Positions 11,669 through 24,639 of a DNA stretch of 64,000 nucleotides are shown here, piece after piece. Position 1 is the stretch's first letter. Each line of letters starts with the position of its first letter. The DNA is from Papio anubis (Eukaryota > Chordata > Mammalia > Primates > Cercopithecidae). The DNA lies in assembly GCF_008728515.1 (NCBI RefSeq), contig NC_044978.1, positions 143,515,787-143,579,786 on the forward strand, given 5' to 3'. The position numbers were made by a program, and so were the translations under genes. The notes beneath the pieces were generated by a model. The model worked only from the letters and a program-made list of their open reading frames with translations. It was not told the DNA's origin and searched no databases.

Positions 11669-11735
11669 ACCTAGGGCAATATCTGGCACATAGCAGGTGA
11701 CAAAAATATTTATTGAATGAATAAGTAATAAATAT
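11669..11735 (+). repeat. L2 LINE 3' end, part 2
   Basis: 'tctggcacatagcaggtg' then 'aaatatttattgaatgaat' is the L2 3' terminus, resuming after MER20. Confidence 0.6.
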
Positions 11736-11787
11736 GTACCTCTACTTTAGTAATGCTCTTGCTCTTTTCCATAAATCTGCCATCATC

Positions 11788-11817
11788 GTTGTTGTTGTTG
11801 TTGTTGTTGTTGTTGTT
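11788..11817. repeat. (GTT)10 microsatellite
   Basis: Ten perfect GTT units. Confidence 0.97.
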
Positions 11818-11869
11818 CTCATTTTTATAGCTTTGGTTTAGTTGTTTTCCATGCTGGAGATGCTCCCTG

Positions 11870-12040
11870 CCTGGTACCTTAACCTGAGACTCACATGAGG
11901 TGCTTATTAAGATTAAGTGTCCTGGACTCTGCCCTGGCGATTCTGATTCAGAAGCTCTAGAACTGGGCCCAGGGATCTTATTCATTAGCAAGTGCTTCTA
12001 GTGATCCATAAAACTGTGTAAGTTTGGGAATGAACACTGA
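11870..12040 (+). mobile_element. MER5A-like hAT element
   Basis: 'aggtgcttattaagattaag', 'ggcgattctgattcagaagc', 'gggcccagggatcttattc', ending near 'aatgaacactg'. This is the MER5 layout. Confidence 0.6.
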
Positions 12041-12179
12041 ACTGGAAGTCAAGACATCAGAGTTCCTTTCCCAGGACCTCTAAACTAACTGGGTGGGCAC
12101 AGAGAACTTAACTTCAAGGTTTCACTTTCAGTATATTTCCCTCTAATTTATATACACAATTTTTCTTTCAAGGATAAAA

Positions 12180-12395
12180 AAATAGCTATTTATTGAACAA
12201 TTAACTATGCATCAGGCATTGTGCAAAGTGAGTTCCCATGTTTTTGAAAATTTACCTATTTGTGTTACTTTTTAGAAAGGTGGAAGCTGAGACTCAGAGA
12301 TATAAAACAATTTGTCCTAGTTCACATAGCTATGATGTGGAAAACCAGGATTTAACTCTGGTACCTCTGTATCCCAAACTTGAGAATGCGATGCA
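12180..12395 (-). repeat. MIR SINE, near full length
   Basis: Antisense MIR: 'tatttattgaacaattaact', 'caggcattgtgcaaagtg', 'gaagctgagactcagagata', 'ttcacatagctatgatgtgg'. Confidence 0.72.
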
Positions 12396-13740
12396 TTTAT
12401 TAACTTGCCACATCCAGCCCTTCCATTAAGGGCTTTGTGACTTCCTCCTGCTCTAAAACATCCTCCCTTCTCTCCTTACTCTTCAATCCAGGCTTTCCTA
12501 TGTCATTTATTAATGGCATTACATCTACAAAGTAAATTGTGAGCACCATGAAGGCAAGGTTCAGGTTTTCAAGGTCTTTTGAGTTATTATTATAGTTATC
12601 TATTTTTATTACTTTCCGCTCCTGAAATAAAACTTAGTATAAGGAAATAGAAAGAGAGAACAAGGAAAGTTAAATATTCTGAAATTCCTATGAGACGTAA
12701 GATGCTTTTACAGAATGTGGTCAACAGATCATCAGCATCAGCTCTCCTGTGATGCAGGTCCCAGACCCTGGTCCCATTAATTTTGTTATAGTAACCTTGT
12801 TGTTGCAGTAAGAAGCCCTCATGATTATTAGGCACACTACAGATTGCAAATCACAGAAACCTGAAGGCTTGCGGTGTTCTTACCATAAGACTGAATTTTT
12901 AAACCTCATATTCTATTTGTGCTCCATAGAGAGTAACCAAACATTCTGCAGAAAGTTTGCCTATTCTTATGACTGTCAAGGGATGAGACTGTCACTTTCT
13001 TTTTCTCATTTTCACTGAAAAAGCTCCTAATTAAAACCTCCCACTGAGCTAACAGTGAGTCAGTTTCAGGTAACTACTGTGTCTTGTTTCCTTGATTTTG
13101 TGAGAGAAGATAGAGTGAAATCTTATTTAAAAATATAATTTATCTTTAAAAATACTCATTCGACTTTTGAATAAACCTCAACTCCCCCACCTTTTCTCAG
13201 TATATATGTTTCACAATGCATCCAGTTTACCATATCTGGAGTATTCAAAATTAATTATATCACATTTCTACCTCTTGCATTTTGTAGAAATGATTTCATT
13301 GTTGTTACCATGCCTACTATCAGAATAGTTTCCAATTACAATGCTCTAGTCCCACACAGATAATTTTAGCTTTACTCTCTCTTTTAAAGACAGGACAAGA
13401 ACAAGCTGTGAATTGAAACTCTCAGAAACAAGTTTTGAAATTATGTGCTCAAGTTGCTGTGTTAGTTTCACATACATGTCAAATTAATAAGGAGAAAAGT
13501 TTCTTGATAGTTTCCTAAATTGACCTTTCTATATTATTTTTTTAAAAGAGGGAAAATGGATATTGCCACATACCTTAACTATGTTTGTTTGTTTTGACTT
13601 TCAATAGTGGGGATAATTTTGTCTTCTAAAACTTACGCACTCATTGATATGAATCATAAGATGGCTGATCAACGTTAGGCCCTTCAGTTTATTTCCATTA
13701 AAGAGAAGCTTGATCTATGCAATGCCAGCTAAGGCCAACA
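12396..13740. other. Mostly anonymous intronic sequence
   Basis: A possible short L2 3' piece lies around 12520-12600 ('aattgtgagcaccatgaagg'). Otherwise nothing is recognised. Confidence 0.35.
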
Positions 13741-13744
13741 CCAT

Positions 13745-13920
13745 GGTGTTATGAGAATAACATTGGTCTAGGAATCAGAAGTCCCAGATCTTATTTCTAG
13801 TTTGGTCACAACTCTGGAGCCTTTACATTATCCCTCTGGAACTCATTTGTCTCTCCATTAAATCAGAGGGGTGGATTAAATTAGGGGAATCAAATTTAAA
13901 AGTTTTTCAGGAGCTGAAAA
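13745..13920 (+). repeat. MIR SINE
   Basis: 'ggtctaggaatcagaagtcc', 'tggtcacaactctgg', 'catttgtctctccattaaa', then 'ggtggattaaatta'. Sense MIR/MIRc. Confidence 0.6.
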
Positions 13921-14900
13921 ACTGATGTGGGAAACAAATGTGGGAAGCCAAATAATTATGTAATTCAACAGGGAGTAGTGGGAACTATGAGGAACTGGAT
14001 TTTCATTCCTCCTCAATAGGCATTCAAATTAAAAATAATTTTAAAACATGGTTATAAACAAACCTCTGAAAGTCAAACTTAGCCCTCACGTTACTTACAA
14101 TTCCTGAACTAGAGAATTTTTCCAGTACCTTCTGGTTTTAACCATGTATTATTCTAAAATAACAAGTAATGGTAATTGAAACTACCAAAGATCTGCTCAT
14201 CTGCAGCCGAAGTCACTGAAGCCATAAACTGGTAAGAATATTTACATGGTAATTTTGATAAGCTGCTGGAGGCGAAGTGGGCACTTGCATGAGAGGAAGA
14301 AAGACCAAGAGGCCACTGTCTTAGGAGGACTCCCACACTTTAATTCCTGGGTTTTACCTCCAGGAATTCCAGCAGATTCTCACCATGAAGAATTCAGAAG
14401 TATCCTCCCATGGATCTGGCAGGCAGAGGACAGAAGCAGAATAATCACTGTTCAGCGCGCCCAGAGCCTTCTCCACCACAGAGGCCTGCTTTCCATGGGT
14501 AAAGCCTTTGCCAGAGCGTTATCTCAATTAAGAAAAGGACATTGCTCCCACACTGGCCCTTCTAATACTTCTGTCTCAACCAAGGGGAAAAAACAGACAA
14601 CAGGACTCCAAGGAACTAACTAGATCAGGAGCACTACAGATGTAGATGGTGGTGGTTGGGGAGGATATATCCTTGGGGAAACACTGCAAAGGTCACAGTG
14701 CAGAGACCCAGACTCATCAAAAGGCTGAGATGTAATCATAATATAATGGAATCTTCTCCCTCTCCTACATATTACCACCATACTATCTGGACTCCAGTAC
14801 AATAATAAAGAATTGTAACTGAAAGAAATAAAAGATAAATATTCTTTCTGAGGATGGGTACTTAGGCAATTTCAAAGTTATGAGGCAAGACAAAAACAAG
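13921..14900. other. Unassigned sequence containing a 125-codon open frame
   Basis: A frame on + runs from ATG 14246 to 14623. I recognise no domain and see no splice or promoter context. The text has the feel of an old retroelement, but I cannot name one. Treated as non-coding. Confidence 0.35.
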
Positions 14901-14904
14901 AACA

Positions 14905-16780
14905 TTAGAGGGAAATCTTTCCTCTAAGATATGAAACAAGACAAGGATGCCTTCTTTCACCATAGTTATTCAACATAGTACTGGAAGTCCTAGCTAAAGC
15001 AATCAGATAAGAGAAAAAAATAAAATTTATCCAAATTGGAAAAGAAGTCAAATTATCCTTGTCTGCAGATGATACGATCTTATATTTGGAAAATCCTAAA
15101 GATTCCACCAAAAACCTGTAAGAACTGATAAACAAATTCAGTAAAGTTGAAGGATAAAAATCAACATACAAAAATCTGTATTATTTCTATATGCCAAGAG
15201 TGAACAATCTGAAAAAGAAATCAAGGAAGTAATCTCATTTACAATAGCTACAAATAAAATAACACCCTAGAAATAAACTTAACGAAAAAAGTGAAGGATC
15301 TCCACAATGAAAACCACAAAACATTGATGCAAGAAATTGAAGAGGACACACACAAAAATAAAAACATATTTTATGTTCATGGGTTGGAAGAATCAACATT
15401 GTTAAAATGTCTAGCCAAAGCAATCTACAGATGCAGTGCAATTCCTATCAAAATACTAATGACATTTTTTACAGAAGTAGAAAAAGCAATTCTAAAATTT
15501 ATCTGGAACCACAAAAGACCCAGAATAGTCAAAGTCATCCTAAGCAAAAAGAATAAAACTGGAGGAATCACATCACGTAATTTCAAATGATAATACAGAG
15601 CTATAGTACCCAAAACAGCATGGTACTGGCAAAAATACAGACACATAGACCAATGAATGGAACAGAATACAAAACCCAGAAATAAATCCATACATCTACA
15701 GTAAGCTCATTTTCAACAAATGTGTGAAAAACATACACTGGGACAAAAATAGTCTCTTTAATTAATGGTGCCGAGAAAACTGAATATCCATAAGCAGAAT
15801 AATAAAATTAAACCCATATCTCTCACTCTGTATTTTAGTATATCATTTTATTTTAATATTGGATTTTATTTATACAAAAATAAAATACAAATGAATTAAA
15901 CACAAATCTAAGACCTCAAACTATGAAATTCTACAAGAAAATATAGGTGAAAATCTCTAGTACATTGGTCTAAGCAAAGACTTCTTGAGTAATACTACAA
16001 AGCAGAGGGAACCATTAGTGCAACCACTATAGAGAACAGTGTGGAGGTTCCCTAAAAGACTAAAACTGTTATGGAACTACCATATAGATGTAGCAATCTC
16101 TGTGCTAGGTGTATAAACAAAAGAAAGGAAATATGTATATCAAAGAGGTATCCGCACTCCCATATTCATTGTAGCACTATTCACAATAGGAAAGATCTGG
16201 AAGCAACCTATTGTGTTCATCAACAGATGACTGGATAAAGAAAATGTTGCACATACACACAATGGAGTACTAGTCAGCCATAAAAAAGAATGAGATCCTG
16301 TCACTTATGACATGAATGGAACTGGAAGACATTTTGTTAACTGAAATAAGCTGACACAGAAAGATAAGCTTCACATATTATAACTCATTTATGGAAGCTA
16401 AATATTAAAACAATTGTACTCATGGAGACAGAGAGTAGAATAATGGTTACCAGTGGCTGAAAAGAGTAGTGGGGGGTGGGGGAAATTTGGATGGTCAATA
16501 AGTACAAAAATATAGTTAGATGCAATGAATAAGATCTAATTTTTGATAGCACAATAGGGTGACTACAGTCAGCAATACTTTGTTATACATTTTACAATAA
16601 CTTAGAGAATACAACTGAAATGTTTATAACACAAAGAAATGATAAATGCTTCAGGTGATGGACAGCTCATTTACATTGATGTGATTATTACACATTTTAT
16701 GCCTATATCAAAATATACCATATCTTAATATATACATACCTACTATGTATCCATAAACATTAAAAACTTTAAAAATGTAT
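14905..16780 (+). mobile_element. 5'-truncated L1 (L1MA/L1PB-like)
   Basis: ORF2 3' half through the 3' UTR: 'caaggatgccttctttcacc', 'tgtctgcagatgatacgatc', 'ctggaaccacaaaagaccc', 'atgaatggaactggaagac', 'cacaatagggtgactacag', and the end 'atatacatacctactatgt'. Many stops and internal deletions, so not active. The frame at 15291-15590 is an ORF2 remnant. Confidence 0.92.
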
Positions 16781-16999
16781 GTTACAGTTGCTCTACATGT
16801 ATATGAGATTTGAAATATTAAGTAAACAGATGATGGATGATGGGAGCCAAGTTTCTTATTGTTGAGAGTGGGAATTTAGAAATAAGCAAGGGAAGGAGAC
16901 TAGACTCATCCATGTGGTAATGGATTACAGTCGTGGGCACCAGTATGAATTCATGTTTAGCTTGATTTAGATACAAATGGTTGCATATGGAAATATTTG
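16781..16999. other. Gap between two L1 copies
   Basis: Nothing recognised. Confidence 0.3.
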
Positions 17000-18125
17000 T
17001 AGATGTGGAAATACACAGGGTAGCTTACCCACATATATTTCCTTGCTCTGTCAGCTGAGAGGTCCTAGAAACAATGACATCCCCAGAGCAGTGAACACAC
17101 TTAGCTTTCTTGGCTCCCAGATATTGCTAATACCATTTTTCAATAAAATGAACCAGAGCTCCTTGGAGGAGCAGCTAATTCTAGCACTGGGGCAGAAAAA
17201 AACACAAGGTGAGCTTGGATCACCTTACATTGCCAGAAAGTACTCAAAAACAGAAAAAAAAAAAAAAAAAAGACTTCAATATGAGTATGTCAATGGAACT
17301 GAAGAACCAATTGGGTTTTCAATGACCGAAGCCGGAACAATTTGAGCAACAAAATAAAGTGGTATTAGATTATAAATCAAAGTATAAAATAAATACCTAT
17401 GAGTCCACACTGATACAAATAAATGATTGAATATAAATAAGGACTAAGCAAAATCTTCCATGAGAAGAATTTCAAATGCTGTATGTAGACACTTCACTCT
17501 CAAGGCGGTAAAGCATAACTCTTCATGTGGTAAATGTGAGCTGAATGACTTCTTTCCAAAGAGTACAGTGTGGAAAGTACGGAAAAAGAGTAGCTATACA
17601 GTGGAGAAATCTAGCAAGCAGCACCTCATCCAAAGATCAAGTTTAACTTCAACAATGAAAAGTCATGTTGATAGCATGTACTCTTTATAGAATGATATAA
17701 AAATGAAGCATTACTTCTGTTATCTTCCTTTCCAAAACACATAACCATAATCTAATTGTGGAGAAAATATTGAACAAATTCCAATTGAACATTCTTTAAA
17801 AACCTGACCAGTACTCTCCACGACTATCAAGATCACCAAAACCAAGAAAATCCTGAGAAAATGAATGCAATATCTAACCTAGATGAGATCCAGGAACAGA
17901 AAAAAAGACAGTAGATGAATCCTAAGGAAATCTGAATAAAGTATGGACTTTAATTAATAATAATTTATCAATATTGGTTCATTAACTGTGACAAATGTAC
18001 CACACTAATTTTAACATGTTAATATTAGGAAAAACTGGATGTTGGTTATATGGAAACTCCTTGTACTGTCTTTGCAATGTTTCTGTAAATCAAAAACTAT
18101 TCTAAAATATATAATTCTTTAAAAT
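17000..18125 (+). mobile_element. Older L1M 3' UTR fragment
   Basis: 'aaataaatacctatgagtcc', 'aacctgaccagtactctcc', 'aatctgaataaagtatgg', 'caatattggttcattaactg', and the end 'aaaactattctaaaatat' are typical of L1MC/L1ME-type 3' UTRs. An A run lies at 17254-17271. Confidence 0.82.
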
Positions 18126-18825
18126 GCAAAAGGCCAGCATACATAAAAAATTCTAACACTAGTAATAGTAATAAAATTCTGCAAATTAATGTAGAAATCT
18201 TAATAGCTTACTATAACTCAGATTATTAATTAAAATTGGAGAATTGGATGTTGTTTTCTTCTTAAAGACTAATTTTCAACTTGGTATGTGGTCACAAATA
18301 TCAGCAAATTTTGGTCTACAGTAATTTGTATTGAACATCAGTTTCAATAAAAATTGACCATCTCATTTTCTAATATTTATACTATTTGACAAAGAAGCAA
18401 AGTCACTCCAAAGAAGGATAATTCTCACCTGTTCCTCCCTGTTGCCCAAATTAACATAAGCCAGGACTACAAATGTGCAGAGAATAGCTGATAAATATCT
18501 AGTAGAGCATTTCCCAAATTAAATTCCAGAAAGTGACAAATGTCAACAAGTGTTTTTTCACAGAAACAAAAAAGTAGGATGGGAGTTCTTTAATGAAATA
18601 TTACATTCCCCCCTTTTAAAAAGCAGTGTTGTTTAGTATAAAAGACTGGAACATTCCAGAGTAAAGAAACCTATTATCTCACTTCGTATGGTCATTGTAC
18701 AACTTTTCAGGAGGCATATGTTAACATCTGAATGAACACTAGACTTCCAAATAATAAAACACATTAAGATTATTCAAAAAGAAATTTAATCGAAATAATT
18801 TTAAATGACATTTTTAATCTTGCCG
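18126..18825. other. Anonymous intronic sequence
   Basis: Nothing recognised. Confidence 0.4.
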
Positions 18826-18829
18826 GATG

Positions 18830-19420
18830 CTTCTGCCTGGCATTCACACCCTTTTACTGTACAGCCTGTTTATCCTTCATTTTACATCCATCCCATATCT
18901 CAGAGGTTCTTCACCACAAACCCCCACTCTTACAGAGCTCCTTTGTATACCTGGATCTTAATTTTATTTCTGACTTGCCTGAGACATTGTGCCATCTGAC
19001 TGTCTGAGACACCTTCTTTCCTTCCCTCCTCTCCAAATTCTTACCCATTTTAAGCCTAGCTTAAACCACATTTGTTGCACAAAACCCTCCCTGATTTCTC
19101 CAGGCCTTAATTATTTCTTTCCCCTCTTCCTTCCTATACTTCTGTCTGTAATACTAACTTTACCACTTAGTGCACAGCATCCAATTATTTCCCTCAGTTG
19201 TTCTCAAAAGGTGTTCCATGGACCACCAAGTTTTAATTTGGTTTTGTTTTTCCTATCTCTCAGTGCTAGGATTCTACATGCCTTATTGAGGAAAGTGCTA
19301 ACTTTGCTACTGTTTTTATCTCTGAGTACAGGCATGTGTGTATCATTCTCTTTAAGAGTCTGTAATTCTTTGAAAGTAGAAAATACGTCTTTCACTTATA
19401 TGTAACCTAGAAAATGTAAT
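18830..19420 (+). repeat. L2 LINE-like fragment
   Basis: Pyrimidine-rich L2 3' text: 'aagcctagcttaaaccacat', 'aaaccctccctgatttctcc'. A possible short hAT piece interrupts near 19195 ('gttctcaaaaggtgttcc'). The 138-codon frame here is part of this repeat. Confidence 0.45.
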
Positions 19421-20118
19421 GTTTAACATATGGTACATGAAAAATACTTGTGGCCTTGAAATATTCCTGAGCAGTCAAAGTTTCAGGCATTCCAAAATAC
19501 TCTGGTTATTCAAGGAACTTCTTAAAGAAACTTTCTGTCCTCACCAGAAGACAAGAGTTATGGAGCCCCCACTGTAATCTTCAACCAAAATCCCAATTCC
19601 AGACTCAAATACTGGTGAGGAAATGTTCATTGCATAGTTTACTAAACTTCAGAGAAAAGTGTCACTGACCATAAGCATAATTTCTGTCCTGGCTCCTAAG
19701 CTTTCTCTGAGCTTATTGACATGGCCTTGTCATCACCAATCAGCACTTACCAAGTTCCTATTCAGACATGAATCTGTATGAGTCACTAGTCTTAGCTATT
19801 ATATATGTGGCTCTTATTATTGCAAAGTCTATTCACAGGGCAAGTTTAATACAAACATGGACAACAGATAAGTGAAAGTATTTTGTAGAAACACAAAATA
19901 GAAGTCAAGGTTTTAAAAGGCACTCTATTTCATGATAGAGCAAGTGCAGAACTGGAAAAACATGTAGTATTGTTAGCTAAGATGCAAAATGAATTTCTTC
20001 CTTTATGTGTGACCTAAAATCCTTTCTATAGGAAGTTCTTTCATATAATTCACATGGAATTATATGAAAAGAAGTGTTAATCCATGTATACAAGCATAAA
20101 AGAAGAGAGAGAAACTCT
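19421..20118. other. Anonymous intronic sequence
   Basis: Nothing recognised. Confidence 0.4.
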
Positions 20119-20154
20119 GGGTGTGTGTGTGTGTGCGCGCCTGCATGTGTGTGG
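20119..20154. repeat. Imperfect (GT)n microsatellite
   Basis: GT run interrupted by GCGCGCC and GCAT. Confidence 0.9.
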
Positions 20155-20655
20155 TGCAGAGGCAAGATGTTAAATTGAATTTCTATTTTCTCATTACAAA
20201 ATTGTTCAATGCATCCATTTCACACTTTCTACTGCTTAGTATCTCCAACATTCAAACAGAACTTTGGATATGCTAAACTGTGTGGATATCACATCATACA
20301 TGTGTAACAGTTATATTATGAAGTCTCAACTCAACGTAAAACTTATGGTTTCCATTAACTGTCTCTACCTGTGTTTTATGAGATCCCATAAAGAAGAAGA
20401 GGCCTCCTTAAAGTGTCCACAACTTGTCTGCTCCTTTCTGATTTAGAACTGCCTCATTTGGATATTTAAAATAGTACTAATAATTTTCAAACTTTGGTCT
20501 TGAACATGAAGCTGAATTTCCTCCTGCTCCATGTTCTGACTGCATCTCCCCTTGATTCATCTCACTTGGGGGAAGGAGGTGGAGCGGCGTGCCCTGCTCT
20601 TTACTTCCCCTTTCTGTTGTCTTCAGAACATCAGCTCCTCCTTCTTGGTGGAGAG
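20155..20655. other. Anonymous intronic sequence
   Basis: Nothing recognised. Confidence 0.35.
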
Positions 20656-20985
20656 TGTCTTACTGTGTTTAGGCTGCCATAACAGAATATCATCAACTGG
20701 TGGCTTTAAACAACAGTTCTGAAAGCTGGGATGTCTGAGATAAAAGTTCTACTAGATTTGATGTCTGGTGAGAGCCCATTTCCTGGTTCAGAGGTGGCAT
20801 ATTCTCTGCATCTTCACATGGTGAAAGGGAGGCAAGTGCTCCGGGGTCTGTTTTATAAAGGCACAAATCCCATTTATGAGGGCTCCATGCTCATGACCCA
20901 ATCACCTCCAAAAACCAGCCTCCTAATATCATCCCATTGGAGGTTAGGTATTAATGTATGAATTTGGGGAAGATATGAAGATATT
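20656..20985 (-). mobile_element. MST-type MaLR LTR, antisense
   Basis: 'aggctgccataacagaatat', 'gatgtctggtgagagcccat', 'cttcacatggtgaaaggg', 'tttatgagggctccatgc'. Diverged MST. Confidence 0.82.
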
Positions 20986-21850
20986 GATTTAGTCAATAGC
21001 AGTGAGGAAGAAGAGGGCAAACATCTCACTTCACTGAGCAAGTAGTCATCCCCTTGATGAACATGACAGTTGTTGCTGCTACATGAGAGTTATGACGGTG
21101 TGGGTGCTGACTCTAACAGACCCAGGCAGCTCCCCTTGATGTTGGTAGTTCCTTGTAAGAGGTGACCATTTCTTCCAGCTGTTCTCCAGCCAGCGGGTTC
21201 AAGCAACATGCCTCTGACTCATGAGTCCCCTTTTCTCCCATAAAGCACTGGTTTTAGAAAAACTGTAGCCTCCTGTGTCACTACCCTCAATAGCCAGGCA
21301 TAGGAGGTGGAAGTGTCTCTTTTATAACTTATTTAAACTGAGCGTTAGACATGGGATGTGTCCTGATTTCCTCTCTGCTTAGTAATTTCTCACCATGCCA
21401 TCTCTGCCTAATTCTCTTTACTTATGTTTTAATAATAAATTGGCCAGTTAGAAGGTTTTCTCATGAAGCACAGGTCCAACAGTTGAGTAAAGTGGTAGTG
21501 CCTCCTTATCTGATGCTCCTTAGAATCGTATAGATGATTCTCTCATCATTCCCCGCACTGACCTCCTTCTTTCCTTAGCTTGAAAAAGAAAAAACACCAG
21601 ATCCCCTTATTTCCTCTCCACCTCAAGGCATAGGATGAGAGTCAATGGAGGAGTACATTATCCCAACCATTACCAACTCTCTCAAACTCAGGAACACTTA
21701 ACCTCTTTTAAAGTTAGCCTTACTTTTGGCTATAATTCCAGGATGAAAGGGAGTAAATTCTCTCCCAAAAAATAAACCATAAACTCTCTGGAGATGGAGA
21801 TGCTTCATATTTCTTAGAAGCCCTGCATAACACAGGGCCCTATACAGATT
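20986..21850. other. Anonymous intronic sequence
   Basis: Nothing recognised. Small frames look like chance. Confidence 0.35.
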
Positions 21851-21856
21851 GCCACT

Positions 21857-21858
21857 AT

Positions 21859-21890
<32 letters not shown>

Positions 21891-21945
21891 GTATATATGT
21901 GTATACATAATACGTATATACACATATATACGTATATATGTGTAT
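21857..21945. repeat. (CA)n plus TACGTA inverted-repeat tract
   Basis: A CA dinucleotide run is followed by ATATACGTATATATGTGTAT (from 21885). Its near-perfect inverse complement is at 21914-21937 with two extra bases, and part of the motif recurs directly at about 21925-21945. Confidence 0.9.
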
Positions 21946-22564
21946 TCTTTTATACTGATTTATTTCTTTATTCTTTATTTCTTTATTCTAGAGCCACCCA
22001 TGTTTGATCCTTAACAATGCAGCATAGTCCTTGCATCCTTAAGATGCTCACCTAGTGATTTAGATAAGCAAACTTTCTCAGTATGTTTCACAGGCCAGAT
22101 ACAGATTTTGATCCATGATTAAATTTGCATTTATGAATTTCAAGATGCCCTTAACCACATTTCACACTTCTATGAGTGATACTGAATTAGGAAGGTCATT
22201 GGCTACCAGTTCTCCAATATTTGGTGCTGATATTCTAAAAAGGAGTGGAGCGTTAAAAGAATATGCTAAAACCCTGTCTAAATATCCAAGCACAGAAGAA
22301 TGCCTAGCTTCTAGAAAAGTTCTTGAATCAGAGTAGGCACACAGTAAATTTAACTGACAGACTGATAGAGAAGCTGGAAAAGAAACTTCATCCAATATGA
22401 TAACATGCTTGAAGGGTTTCCTGACCATTGTCTTGCCAGTCAACATTTGATAGGACAGTGACATGAAACTCTTTCTGTCACAGTTTTGACTGTGACCTAA
22501 AAGTGGAAATAAATGAACAGGTACTAAAAGGCCCTCAGGTCTTAAAAGCATGTTTTCTTGAATA
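21946..22564. other. Anonymous intronic sequence
   Basis: TTTATTCTT-rich at first. The minus-strand frame at 22602-22162 (146 codons from ATG) matches no family I know and extends into the MER5 piece. Confidence 0.35.
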
Positions 22565-22665
22565 GAAAACCAATGTGTTGCATAGACCAGCAACAAGAGC
22601 ATCACCTGGGAACTTGTTAGAAAGACACAATCTCAGGCTGCAACCCAAACCTACCAAATAAACCT
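22565..22665 (+). mobile_element. MER5A fragment
   Basis: 'gcatagaccagcaacaagag' then 'catcacctgggaacttgtta' is the 5' part of MER5A. Confidence 0.72.
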
Positions 22666-23316
22666 TGCGTGGCAATAGCATCCCCAAGAGTGCTGGGTGC
22701 ACAAAGCATGCAAAAGGGACAAAGGTAGTTTTATCTCTAACCTTACAAACCCAAAGTGAGTAAAAGGAGGAATCCAAAAATGGGCAGAGGTGATGAATTT
22801 CCACAGAGCATGTTACTAGAGGACATTTGTTGTGGCATTTTCTCTGTCCTTTATCTAGTTGGAAGATGAGTGGAAGGGAGTTTTAAGAGAAACATTCAAA
22901 GAAAGTTTGGCCTGATCTATTTCTCTTGCAGCTGATGAAAAGGTCTACAGGCAAGAGGCTGCTAAGAGGCCATGGCTGCATGATAAAGAGATGGCATTGG
23001 AGAGCAAACTGCGATGAAACAAATTCTGGAGGAGTAATGTGTTTTCTCCCTGGGACTAAATGTGTGTCGTGAAGCAGGGAGCAACCTGGAACTGTCGTGA
23101 ATCCTTGTGTAAGAATACTGCTGTGGGAAATATACTCCAGGGACTGAACAGAAACAGCTGGATGCCAGGGGCCAAGGAAGGAATCTGCACAGGCATGGCA
23201 GGAGGACTGCAATGCATACAGCAAGAGGAGGGCAGCGAGATGTTGGTCAAAAGACACAAAAATTTCAATAAGACAGGAGAAATAAGCTTAAGAGATATAT
23301 TCTACAGCCTGTTGAC
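22666..23316. other. Anonymous intronic sequence
   Basis: Frames of 116-124 codons overlap on both strands at 22883-23410 without recognisable domains. Considered chance. Confidence 0.35.
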
Positions 23317-23666
23317 TGATATGGTTTGTCTGTGTCCCCACCCAAATCTCATCTTGAATCGTAGCTCCCACAATTCCCACATGTCATGGGAGGGACCCAG
23401 TGGGAGGTAACCGAATCATGGGGGTGGGTCTTTTCCGTGCTGTTTGCATGATAGTGAATAAGTCTCATGAGATGTGATGGTTTTATAAAGGGTAGTTTCT
23501 CTGCCTCTCTATTGCTGACCACCATGTAAGACGTCCCTTGCTCTTCCACCATGATTGTGAGGCCTCTGCAGCCATGTGGAACTGTGGGTCAATTAAACCT
23601 CTTTCCTTTATAAATTACCCAGGCTTGGGTATGTCTTTATTAGCAGCATGAGAACAGACTAATATA
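23317..23666 (+). mobile_element. THE1-type MaLR solo LTR
   Basis: Starts TGATATGGTTTGTCTGTGTC, contains 'ccacatgtcatgggaggga' and 'gtcaattaaacctctttcc', and ends 'agcatgagaacagactaat'. Near full length. No clean target duplication. Confidence 0.92.
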
Positions 23667-24635
23667 GAGAGTGTAGTTGATAACAATGTATCATATTCTT
23701 GGAAATTGTTAAGGGAATAAGTTTTAAATATTCTCACTATACACACAAAATTGATAAGAATGTGAGGGAGTACATATCTTAATGCCACTCGATTTAGCCA
23801 CTTCACAACATATACATATTTCAAAACAATGTTGTACAGAATAAATATATATAATTTTTTATCAATTAAAAATAAATTTGTTAACAAAAAAATTGAAAGG
23901 ACCCAAAGAGCCTATCACAGACACAGAAGTATCTAATGAGATGAAGAATCAGGCTTGGAAAGGTGAAACTCCTGGAAGATACTATCACAAGGTTACATTT
24001 TATCAGCCATAGATTTCTCCCCCACCAACAAAAAACTTAAAGAAGTCAGAGAAATTCTAATGGCAGGTGGCAAACAAGATGGGAAGTAGAAAAGTCCCTC
24101 ATACCCCAATCCCTGCTGCAGGGCCACCAGAATGAAGATTGCCCCAACTGGAGGGTGGAAGAAGTTAACTTTGAATGAAATTCAAAACTTTGATTATTAT
24201 ACTGCACATTTTACTTACTGATTGTACATTTTACTTATTGAAGTGACCCTGTAACCAGGACAGAAAACCTTTTAGTTTCTATTCAGCCTTACTGAAAGTT
24301 TTCCCAACATTTTGAAAAGAAATAATCCATAAATTTAAAGGACAGAAGACAAAAGGAGTATTTATACCCTTTTCCAGTTCCATTTCTAAAAAGAAAAAAA
24401 AAAGCTTTTGTTTGTCTTCAGGAATGTTGGTTCAACCATGCAATATTATCCTTGCATATATTCCATGTCATCACTCAGATATAACTCTTGTTACTAACCC
24501 TACTGGCTGTTTGTTTTAGGGTTTGCACCTGATGTAAGCCATTTCTTACATTAGTAAGAAAATTTACTAGCTTGATCAATTTATAATTATTGTTGTAGTA
24601 AAAGAAAAGAAATAGAAGAATGGGAAGGAAGGGAT
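23667..24635. other. Anonymous intronic sequence
   Basis: Contains a 20-bp-period imperfect duplication near 24203-24242. Otherwise nothing. Confidence 0.4.
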
Positions 24636-24639
24636 TAGC

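Noticed and set aside
11788..11817. Regularly spaced repeats as a CRISPR-like array
   Set aside because: All regular arrays here are simple microsatellites without spacers, and the genome is mammalian.
14246..14623. 125-codon open frame from ATG
   Set aside because: No domain recognised and no exon signals. Possibly old retroelement sequence, but I cannot support a gene.
15291..15590. 99-codon frame resembling reverse transcriptase
   Set aside because: It is a piece of a dead, truncated L1 ORF2, not a host gene.
22162..22602. 146-codon open frame on the minus strand
   Set aside because: No family resemblance, and its start lies in a MER5A transposon fragment. Consistent with chance.
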